A DNA stretch of 64,000 bases from Streptomyces antibioticus (lineage in GTDB: Bacteria; Actinomycetota; Actinomycetes; Streptomycetales; Streptomycetaceae), in assembly GCF_001514065.1 (NCBI RefSeq), contig NZ_KQ948435.1, forward strand, positions 62,001 to 126,000, written 5' to 3'. Of the stretch, positions 32,844-39,343 are shown piece after piece (the stretch's first letter is position 1; every line of letters starts with the position of its first letter). The notes under the pieces are model-generated. The model saw nothing but the letters and a program-made list of their open reading frames with translations. It was not told where the DNA came from and made no database searches. The position numbers and the translations under genes were made by a program.

Positions 32844-33860
32844 GTGCCCTACGCACGCGCTGCCCTGCTGACCGCGGGCGCCCTGCTGCTGACCGCCTGC
32901 TCCGCGACGGACGCGTCCGACGCCGCAGACACCCCCAAGACCGCCGTCACCCTCGACAACTGCGGTCACACCGTCCGCGTCGACTCCCCGCCGAAGCGGG
33001 CCGTGTCCCTGAACCAGGGGACCACCGAGATCATGCTCTCGCTCGGCCTCGCCGACCGGATGGTGGGCACGGCCACCTGGACCGACCCCGTGCCGAAGGG
33101 GTTGGAGAAGGCGAACGCCGAGGTGGCGCGCCTCGCCGACAACGCCCCCTCCTACGAACGGGTCCTGGAGACCGAGCCCGACTTCGTCGCCGCCTCCTTC
33201 GTCTCCACCCTCGGCAAGGGCGGCGTGGCCACCCGAGAGCAGTTCGAGAAGCTCGGCGTCCCCACGTACGTCTCCCCGTCCGACTGCGCGGGCAAGGACA
33301 ACTCCGGCGACGGGGACGGGGCACGCAAGCAGCCCCTCGGCATCGACGCCGTCTACGGCGAAGTCCGCGACCTCGCCGCCGTGTTCGGGGTGGAGGACCG
33401 CGGCGAGAAGCTGATCGCCTCCCTCAAGCAGCGGATGACGAAAGCCACTTCGGGCCTCGACGCCTCGGGCACCACTCTCCTCTACTGGTTCGCCAACTCC
33501 GACTCGCCCTACATGGCCGGTTGTTGCGGCGCCCCCGGCATCATCACCCGGTCCCTCGGCGCGAAGAACGTCTTCGACGACACCCACGAGGAGTGGCCGC
33601 AGATCAACTGGGAGACCGTCGCCGACCGCGACCCGGACGTCCTCGTCATCGGCGACCTGACCCGCAAGTCGCAGACCGCGGAGTCGGCCGCGAAGAAGAT
33701 CGCCTTCCTGGAGTCCGACCCGGTCACCAGGAACATGGACGCGGTACGGCACAAGCGGTACGTCCTGCTCAGCGGGCAGGCCATGAACCCGACCATCCGC
33801 ACGGTGGAGGGCGTGGAGAAGGTCGCGGCCGCACTCCGCGCATTCGGGCTCGCCAAGTGA
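32844..33860 (+). CDS. btuF: Cobalamin-type ABC transporter substrate-binding lipoprotein (BtuF)
   Basis: A 338-residue exported binding protein of the FepB/BtuF cluster. The signal peptide ends in the lipobox LLLTAC, so the mature protein is a lipoprotein. The mature part has two alpha/beta lobes: the first contains KRAVSLNQGTTEIMLSLGLA and the second TTLLYWFANSDSPY with the CCGAPGIITRSLGA region. The riboswitch upstream makes cobalamin or a precursor the probable ligand. Siderophore binding is the alternative if the riboswitch were ignored. The GTG has a GAGGAA 8 nt upstream. It overlaps the permease gene by 4 nt (GTGA). Confidence 0.85.
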   Translation: MPYARAALLTAGALLLTACSATDASDAADTPKTAVTLDNCGHTVRVDSPPKRAVSLNQGTTEIMLSLGLADRMVGTATWTDPVPKGLEKANAEVARLADNAPSYERVLETEPDFVAASFVSTLGKGGVATREQFEKLGVPTYVSPSDCAGKDNSGDGDGARKQPLGIDAVYGEVRDLAAVFGVEDRGEKLIASLKQRMTKATSGLDASGTTLLYWFANSDSPYMAGCCGAPGIITRSLGAKNVFDDTHEEWPQINWETVADRDPDVLVIGDLTRKSQTAESAAKKIAFLESDPVTRNMDAVRHKRYVLLSGQAMNPTIRTVEGVEKVAAALRAFGLAK

Positions 33861-34870
33861 CGGTGCGGCCCCTCGCCCTGGGAGTGGCCGGCGCCTTCCT
33901 GCTGGCCGTGTCCGTCGCGCTGGCCATCACGATCGGCCCGGCCGACATCCGGGTCGCGGACGTCTGGTCCACGGTCGTCGCCCATCTCGGCGTCGGCACC
34001 TCGGAGTTGACGCCGATCAGGGACGGCATCGTCTGGCAGCTGCGGCTGCCCCGCACCCTTCTCGCCGCGGTGTGCGGGGCCGGACTCGCCGTCTGCGGCG
34101 CGGTGTTGCAGTCGCTGCTGCGCAACCCGCTCGCCGACCCGTTCGTCCTCGGCGTCTCCTCCGGCGCGTCGACGGGTGCCGTCGCGGTGGTCGTGCTGGG
34201 CATCGGCGGCGGCCTGGTGTCCGTCCCGGCGGGCGCCTTCCTGGGCGCCCTGATGTCCTTCGCGCTGGTGCTGCTGCTCAGCCACACCCTCGGCGGCAGC
34301 ACCGACCGGGTCGTCCTGGCCGGCGTCGCCGCGATGCAACTCTTCTCCGCGCTCACGTCGTTCGTCGTGATGACCGCCGCCGACGCCGAGACCACCCGGG
34401 GCGTCCTGTTCTGGCTCCTGGGCTCGCTGAGCGGCGCGGGCTGGACCGACGTGGGGGTGTGCGGGGCGGTCCGCGCCGTTGCCCTGGTGGTCTGCCTGGC
34501 GTACGCCCGTACTCTCGACGCCTTCGCCTTCGGGCAGGACGCCGCAGCCGCCCTCGGGGTGTCCGTCGCCCGCACCCGGCGGGTCCTGCTCAGCGTCACC
34601 GCCCTGCTCACGGCCGCGCTGGTCAGCTCCGCGGGCGCGATCGGCTTCGTGGGCCTCGTCCTGCCGCACGCGATCCGGGCCGTGGCCGGACCCGGGCACG
34701 CCCGGCTGCTGCCGCTGTCGGCGCTGGCCGGGGCGGTGTTCCTCGTCTGGGTCGACACCCTGGCCCGTACCGTCCTCGACCCGCAGGAGGTGCCGGTGGG
34801 CGTGGTCACCTCGCTGATCGGGGTGCCGGCGTTCGTGGCGGTGCTGTACCGGACCCGGGGTGCGCGATGA
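33857..34870 (+). CDS. btuC: Cobalamin ABC transporter permease (BtuC/FecCD family)
   Basis: A 337-residue inner-membrane permease with about ten helices. FecCD signatures are present: WQLRLPRTLLAAVCGAGLAV near residue 62, LRNPLADPFVLGVSSGAS near residue 90 and GFVGLVLPHAIRAVAGPGH near residue 265. The latter is the cytosolic loop that contacts the ATPase. It forms a homodimeric channel fed by the binding lipoprotein. The GTG start overlaps the stop of btuF, so translation is coupled. It ends GCGATGA, whose ATG opens a 15-codon mini-ORF rather than the ATPase gene. Confidence 0.88.
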   Translation: MTVRPLALGVAGAFLLAVSVALAITIGPADIRVADVWSTVVAHLGVGTSELTPIRDGIVWQLRLPRTLLAAVCGAGLAVCGAVLQSLLRNPLADPFVLGVSSGASTGAVAVVVLGIGGGLVSVPAGAFLGALMSFALVLLLSHTLGGSTDRVVLAGVAAMQLFSALTSFVVMTAADAETTRGVLFWLLGSLSGAGWTDVGVCGAVRAVALVVCLAYARTLDAFAFGQDAAAALGVSVARTRRVLLSVTALLTAALVSSAGAIGFVGLVLPHAIRAVAGPGHARLLPLSALAGAVFLVWVDTLARTVLDPQEVPVGVVTSLIGVPAFVAVLYRTRGAR

Positions 34871-34914
34871 GGCGCGACGCCGACCGGGTTGGCCCCACGC
34901 GAGGTGCGCGATGA
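34867..34914 (+). repeat. Duplicated btuD start region creating a 15-codon mini-ORF
   Basis: The junction GTGCGCGATGAG occurs twice, 44 nt apart (ATG at 34867 and 34911). The following codons are also similar (MRRDADRVGPT versus MSLHADRVGRT). The first copy overlaps the permease stop and its frame ends at TGA 34912-34914, overlapping the true btuD ATG. The duplication therefore keeps coupled translation through a bridging mini-ORF. Confidence 0.65.
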
Positions 34915-35681
34915 GCCTGCACGCGGACCGCGTCGGCCGCACGACCGACGGTCATCTCATCCTGGACGGCGTCACCCTCGCCCCCGAGCCCGGCTCCGTC
35001 ATCGGTCTCCTCGGCCCCAACGGCTCAGGGAAGTCAACCCTGTTGCGCCTTCTGGCCGGGCTCCTCGCGCCCACGGCCGGGGTCGTCACCCTCGACGGCA
35101 GCCCGCTGGCCGGCCTGCCCCGCCGCGAGGTCGCCCGCAGGCTCGCCGTCGTCGAGCAACAGGCCGACACCCAGGTCGAGTTGACGGTCGTGGACGTCGT
35201 ACGCCTCGGCCGCGTCCCGCACCGCCGCGCCTGGACGCCGGCCACCGCACGGGACGAGGAGGCCGTCCGTGCCGCCCTCGCCCGCACCGGCCTCACCGAC
35301 CGCACCCACCAGCCCTGGCACACCCTTTCCGGCGGCGAACGCCAGCGCGTGCAGATCGCCCGCGCCCTCGCCCAGGAGCCCCGCGAACTCCTCCTCGACG
35401 AGCCCACCAACCACCTCGACATCCACCACCAGCTGGACCTCCTGAACCTGGTGGCCGGCCTCCCCGTCACCACGGTCGTCGCCCTGCACGACCTGAACCT
35501 CGCCGCGATGTACTGCGACCGGGTCGCCGTCCTGCACACCGGCCGCGTCCATGCCTGCGGCACCCCCGGCGACGTCCTCACGGAAGACCTCATCGCCGAG
35601 GTGTACGGCGTACGGGCCGCCGTGACCAGGGACGGCGAGGACGGGCGCCCGCACGTGCGCTTCCTGGGCACGCTCGCCTGA
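34911..35681 (+). CDS. btuD: Cobalamin ABC transporter ATP-binding protein (BtuD/FecE type)
   Basis: A 256-residue ABC ATPase. Walker A is GPNGSGKST near residue 40, the Q-loop region VVEQQADTQVELTV near residue 82, the signature motif TLSGGERQRVQIARAL near residue 142, and Walker B with the catalytic Glu is LLLDEPTNHLD. The switch His is in VVALHDLNLA. It would power uptake through the adjoining permease. The start ATG lies in the second copy of a duplicated start region. The stop codon is in the first of five 8-bp repeats. Confidence 0.9.
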   Translation: MSLHADRVGRTTDGHLILDGVTLAPEPGSVIGLLGPNGSGKSTLLRLLAGLLAPTAGVVTLDGSPLAGLPRREVARRLAVVEQQADTQVELTVVDVVRLGRVPHRRAWTPATARDEEAVRAALARTGLTDRTHQPWHTLSGGERQRVQIARALAQEPRELLLDEPTNHLDIHHQLDLLNLVAGLPVTTVVALHDLNLAAMYCDRVAVLHTGRVHACGTPGDVLTEDLIAEVYGVRAAVTRDGEDGRPHVRFLGTLA

Positions 35682-35714
35682 ACGCCTGAACGCCTGAACG
35701 CCTGAACGCCTGAA
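35675..35714. repeat. Five tandem copies of CGCCTGAA at the btuD stop
   Basis: An 8-bp unit is repeated five times without mismatch. The first copy contains the stop codon of btuD (TGA 35679-35681), so each further copy repeats a stop in a shifted frame. Copy number could change by slippage without altering the protein. Confidence 0.9.
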
Positions 35715-35860
35715 CGACCCGAGGTGGGTGGCAGGGGACCGAGCGCGAGCACGCCGACCAGTGGCACATGCGGCGCCGGCCGCCACCTCAGTGCATCCCC
35801 CTTGTCCGGAATCCGTGCCACCTGCCTGCGGAAGGTCCTCGCCCCGCCTACGCTCACCAC

Positions 35861-36565
35861 GTGCTGCGCATCATCGACGCCCGAACCGGCGAGCCCGTCG
35901 AGGCCGCCCCCGCCCGCCGTGGCCTGACCCGCGTTGAGGCCCATGTGCCCGGCCTCGACGGCACCGCCCTGCGGGTCCTGCTCGTCGCCGACACCCTCGT
36001 ACGCGCCCTCGAACTCGGCGGCACACCGGTCTGGGCCCGGCTCGACGCCGCCGGGCAGCGGCCGGAGGTGCAGGCGAGCGCCGCGGCGCTGGGCATCCGC
36101 CCCTTCGAGGACGGTCACGACAGCGGCCCCGGGGGGACGCAGGTCCTTCATGTGGCGGCCGAGGACCAGGTGACACCCGTCGGCGTCCAGGTCGCCGTCG
36201 CCCCCGCCGAGCACCCGGCGGAGGACGTCGACCCCGGCGTACTGCGGCTCGCCCTGCTGTCCCGGCGCCGGACGCAGGCGGCGCGGCTCGACGCGGCCGC
36301 CCTCCAGGACGCCCACGACACCCTCGTACGGTGGCGGCGTGCCGTGGCCGCGTGGGCGCGCGAGCCGTCCCGGCCGGTCCCCGACGAGGTGCGCGCAGAG
36401 CTGCGCACGGCATGGGAGGACGATCTCGACGTGCCCGGAGTCCTGCGCGTCCTGGGGCGGGTCGAGACCTCCGACATCCCCGCCGGCGCCCGCTTCGAGA
36501 CGTACGCCTACGCGGACCGGCTCCTCGGTCTCGAACTCACCCGCGACATCGGCGCGCTCGCATGA
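35861..36565 (+). CDS. CysRS-like protein lacking the catalytic HIGH/KMSKS motifs
   Basis: A 234-residue protein with two parts that echo cysteinyl-tRNA synthetase. The N-terminal part (MLRIIDARTGEPVEAAPARR, later ALRVLLVADTLVRALELGG) parallels the start of a CysRS catalytic domain. The C-terminal part (ELRTAWEDDLDVPGVLRVLG) parallels the CysRS segment with the DDLDVP-type motif. The ATP-binding HIGH motif, the zinc ligands and KMSKS are absent, so aminoacylation is unlikely. Streptomyces genomes carry such short homologues; the function is unknown. The GTG at 35861 is used. It overlaps the SixA-like gene by 4 nt (ATGA). Confidence 0.65.
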   Translation: MLRIIDARTGEPVEAAPARRGLTRVEAHVPGLDGTALRVLLVADTLVRALELGGTPVWARLDAAGQRPEVQASAAALGIRPFEDGHDSGPGGTQVLHVAAEDQVTPVGVQVAVAPAEHPAEDVDPGVLRLALLSRRRTQAARLDAAALQDAHDTLVRWRRAVAAWAREPSRPVPDEVRAELRTAWEDDLDVPGVLRVLGRVETSDIPAGARFETYAYADRLLGLELTRDIGALA

Positions 36566-37104
36566 TCGCGCGCGCCGGAGCCGGTCCGCTGCGCCGCCTC
36601 GTCGTGCTGCGCCACGCGAAATCAGCCTGGCCGGAGGGTGTCCGCGACCACCGACGTCCGCTCGCCCCGCGCGGACTGCGCGACGCCCCCGCGGCGGGCC
36701 GCGCGCTCGCCGAGGCCGACTGCCTGCCCGACCTCGCGCTGTGCTCCACCGCCGTACGCGCCCGGCAGACCTGGGCCCTGGCCTCCGCCCAGTGGGGCAC
36801 CCCGCCCCCGGTCCGCCACGACGCCCGGCTCTACGGCGCCGACGTGCCCGAACTCCTGGAGGTCGTGCACGAGGTGTCCGCCGAGGTCGAGACGCTGCTG
36901 CTGGTCGGCCACAACCCCGGCCTGGAGGACCTCGTCCTCGCCCTCGCCGGCGACGGCCTCGACGACACCCTGGACACGGTCCGGGTGAAGTTCCCCACGG
37001 CGGCCATCGCCGTCCTGGCCTGGCGCGGCACGGCCTGGGACGCCCTCACCCCGGGCACGGCCCTGCTGACGGCGGTCACGGTGCCGCGGGGGAAGAAGAA
37101 GTGA
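36562..37104 (+). CDS. SixA-like histidine phosphatase
   Basis: A 180-residue member of the histidine phosphatase (phosphoglycerate mutase) superfamily. The catalytic RHAKS motif is near residue 18 (His nucleophile). RPLAPRGLRDAP follows. The second catalytic His is in LLLVGHNPGLEDLV near residue 115. SixA proteins remove phosphate from histidine phosphotransfer proteins, but the substrate here is unknown. Start and stop overlap both neighbours by 4 nt (ATGA with the CysRS-like gene, GTGA with the broken small gene), so the three form one translationally coupled unit. Confidence 0.85.
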   Translation: MIARAGAGPLRRLVVLRHAKSAWPEGVRDHRRPLAPRGLRDAPAAGRALAEADCLPDLALCSTAVRARQTWALASAQWGTPPPVRHDARLYGADVPELLEVVHEVSAEVETLLLVGHNPGLEDLVLALAGDGLDDTLDTVRVKFPTAAIAVLAWRGTAWDALTPGTALLTAVTVPRGKKK

Positions 37105-37382
37105 GCAGGCGGTACGTGTTCCTGGACGCGGACGGCAGCGGAACCGAGCACGGCTGGGCGTTCGTGGTCGTGGCGGCACCGACCGGCGTGGTCCACCGGA
37201 CCAGGGCGGCGGCTTCGGCTGCGTCCCGTACGAGCAGGAGGGCTGTCTCCTCCCCCTCTTCGGACGGGATCTCGACGGCGACCTGAAGGCGACCTTCGTG
37301 GGCGAGCGAGGCTGACGAGGCATGGATACCGGTGCGGGCCCCGGCCGGGCCGGGCTGTCTGGCCTGGGAGAACTCCGACTGA
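37101..37382 (+). pseudogene. Small gene broken by two compensating frameshifts (DUF6210-like)
   Basis: From GTG 37101 (overlapping the SixA stop) the frame reads MSRRYVFLDADGSG and AFVVVAAPTGVVHR, then loses sense. The next frame continues it exactly: DQGGGFGCVPYEQEGCLLPL and FGRDLDGDLKATFVGE, to a stop at 37315. The original frame then resumes with ADEAWIPVRAPAGPGCLAW and ENSD, ending at TGA 37380-37382. One missing base near 37199 and one extra base near 37303 would restore a protein of about 93 residues. I think it is DUF6210-related, from memory. It is decay, sequencing error or, less likely, recoding. Confidence 0.6.
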
Positions 37383-37424
37383 GGCGGGGACGGCTCCGGG
37401 TCGGCCACGGACTAGGCTGGCCCG

Positions 37425-38051
37425 ATGCAGGACGAGTACCGCACAGTCGCCCGCGCGGGCGTGCACGAGACCGAGGTCAACCGCTCGCGCTTCCTGTGCG
37501 CCCTCGCCCCGGCGGCCACCGAGCAGGAGGCCCAGGACTTCGTCGCGGCCGTCCGCAAGGAGCACGCCGACGCCACCCACAACTGCTTCGCCTACGTCAT
37601 CGGCGCCGACGGCGCGATCCAGAAGGCGAGCGACGACGGCGAACCGGGCGGCACCGCCGGCGTCCCCATGCTCCAGATGCTGCTGCGCCGTGACATGCGC
37701 TACGTCGTCGCCGTCGTCACCCGCTACTACGGCGGCGTCAAGCTCGGCGCCGGCGGCCTCATCCGCGCGTACGGAGGCGCGGTCGGCGAGGCCCTGGACA
37801 CCCTCGGCAGCATCACCCGCCGCCGCTTCCGGCTCGCCACGGTCACCGTGGACCACCACCGCGCGGGCAAGCTCCAGAACGACCTGCGCTCCACCGGCCG
37901 CGAGGTCCGCGACGTGCGCTACGGCGAGGCCGTCACCCTGGAGATCGGCCTCCCGGACGCAGACGTACCCGCCTTCGAGGCCTGGCTCGCGGACGCGACC
38001 GCCGGGACGGCCGGGTTCGAACTGGGTGGAGAGGCGTACGGAGATGCCTGA
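37425..38051 (+). CDS. YigZ/IMPACT-family protein
   Basis: A 208-residue protein of the YigZ (UPF0029/IMPACT) family. The signature is unmistakable: DDGEPGGTAGVPMLQML near residue 66, then VVTRYYGGVKLGAGGLIRAY near residue 95. The C-terminal about 70 residues are the ferredoxin-like UPF0029 C-domain (HHRAGKLQNDLRSTGREV). Homologues bind nucleic acid or the ribosome and are linked to stress control; the role in bacteria is unclear. It stands alone upstream of sbcD. Confidence 0.9.
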   Translation: MQDEYRTVARAGVHETEVNRSRFLCALAPAATEQEAQDFVAAVRKEHADATHNCFAYVIGADGAIQKASDDGEPGGTAGVPMLQMLLRRDMRYVVAVVTRYYGGVKLGAGGLIRAYGGAVGEALDTLGSITRRRFRLATVTVDHHRAGKLQNDLRSTGREVRDVRYGEAVTLEIGLPDADVPAFEAWLADATAGTAGFELGGEAYGDA

Positions 38052-38102
38052 AATGCAGGTAACCACCCGTGTTGTCAGACCCGGCCGTTAGTCTCGGGGA
38101 TC

Positions 38103-39266
38103 ATGAGACTGCTGCACACTTCCGACTGGCATCTCGGCCGGGCGTTCCACCGGGTCAACATGCTCGGGGCGCAGGCCGAGTTCATCGGCCGGCTCGTCGC
38201 GACCGTGCGTGAGCGCGGCGTGGACGCCGTGGTCGTGTCGGGAGACGTGTACGACCGCGCGGTGCCGCCGCTGGCCGCGGTCGAGCTGTTCGACGACGCC
38301 CTGCACCGGCTAGCCGACCTCGACGTGCCGACGGTGATGATCTCCGGCAACCACGACTCGGCGCGCCGGCTCGGGGTGGGCGCGGGCCTCATCGACCGCG
38401 CGGGCATCCATCTGCGGACCGAGCCGGCGGCGTGCGGGACACCGGTCGTGCTCCAGGACACCTTCGGTGACGTGGCCTTCTACGGTCTGCCGTACCTCGA
38501 ACCCGCCCTGGTGAAGGACGAGTTCGGGGTGGAGAAGCCCGGGCACGAGGCCGTGCTCGCCGCCGCCATGGACCGCGTCCGCGCCGACCTCGCCACACGC
38601 GCGCGTGGCACCCGCTCAGTCGTCCTCGCGCACGCCTTCGTGACGGGCGGCGAGGCCAGCGACAGCGAACGGGACATCACGGTCGGCGGGGTCGCCGCCG
38701 TACCGTCCGGCGTCTTCGACGGCGTCGACTACGCGGCGCTCGGGCATCTGCACGGCTGCCAGACCATCACCGACCGCGTCCGCTACTCCGGCTCCCCGCT
38801 GCCGTACTCCTTCTCCGAGGCCGACCACCGCAAGACCATGTGGCTCGTCGACCTCGACGCCGAGGGCGCGGTGACCGCCGAGCGCGTCGACTGCCCGGTG
38901 CCGCGTGCGCTGGCCCGGCTGCGGGGCACGCTGGAGGAACTGCTCGCCGATCCCGACCTCGTCCGGCACGAGGAGGCGTGGGTCGAGGCGACCCTCACCG
39001 ACACCGTCCGCCCCGCCGACCCCATGGCACGCCTCACCGAGCGCTTCCCGCACACCCTCAGCCTAGTCTTCGACCCCGAGCGCGCCCCGGACGACCCCGA
39101 GGTGTCCTACGCCAAGCGGCTCGCGGGGCGCAGCGACCAGGAGATCGCGGAGGACTTCGTGGCCCATGTGCGGGGCGCGGGCCCCGACGCGGACGAACAG
39201 GGCGTGCTGCGGGACGCGTTCGACGCGGTGCGGGCGGACGAGGCGGTCAAGGAGGTCGCTCGGTGA
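38103..39266 (+). CDS. sbcD: SbcD, nuclease subunit of SbcCD (Mre11 family)
   Basis: A 387-residue Mn2+-dependent nuclease. All calcineurin-like phosphoesterase motifs are present: HTSDWHLGR (residues 5-13), VVSGDVYDRA, ISGNHDSARR, LAHAFVTGG and GHLHGCQ. A C-terminal capping domain follows. With SbcC it opens hairpins and trims double-strand ends, protecting against palindromes. Its stop overlaps a GTG that opens a 26-codon bridging ORF to sbcC. Confidence 0.95.
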   Translation: MRLLHTSDWHLGRAFHRVNMLGAQAEFIGRLVATVRERGVDAVVVSGDVYDRAVPPLAAVELFDDALHRLADLDVPTVMISGNHDSARRLGVGAGLIDRAGIHLRTEPAACGTPVVLQDTFGDVAFYGLPYLEPALVKDEFGVEKPGHEAVLAAAMDRVRADLATRARGTRSVVLAHAFVTGGEASDSERDITVGGVAAVPSGVFDGVDYAALGHLHGCQTITDRVRYSGSPLPYSFSEADHRKTMWLVDLDAEGAVTAERVDCPVPRALARLRGTLEELLADPDLVRHEEAWVEATLTDTVRPADPMARLTERFPHTLSLVFDPERAPDDPEVSYAKRLAGRSDQEIAEDFVAHVRGAGPDADEQGVLRDAFDAVRADEAVKEVAR

Positions 39267-39343
39267 GGCCGACGCAGGCTGACGGCGGGGGAGAGGGGCC
39301 GATGAGGGTGCGTCGGCTGAAGACAGGGGAGGGCGCTCGGTGA
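39263..39343 (+). other. 26-codon bridging ORF between sbcD and sbcC
   Basis: GTG 39263 overlaps the sbcD stop (GTGA). The frame reads MRPTQADGGGEGPMRVRRLK and closes at TGA 39341-39343, which overlaps the sbcC GTG (39340). Both junctions share GCTCGGTGAGGC, and an internal ATG (39302) repeats the MR-x-x-RL pattern of SbcC (MRLHRLD). It looks like duplicated sbcC start sequence that keeps translation coupled across 73 nt. Confidence 0.45.
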
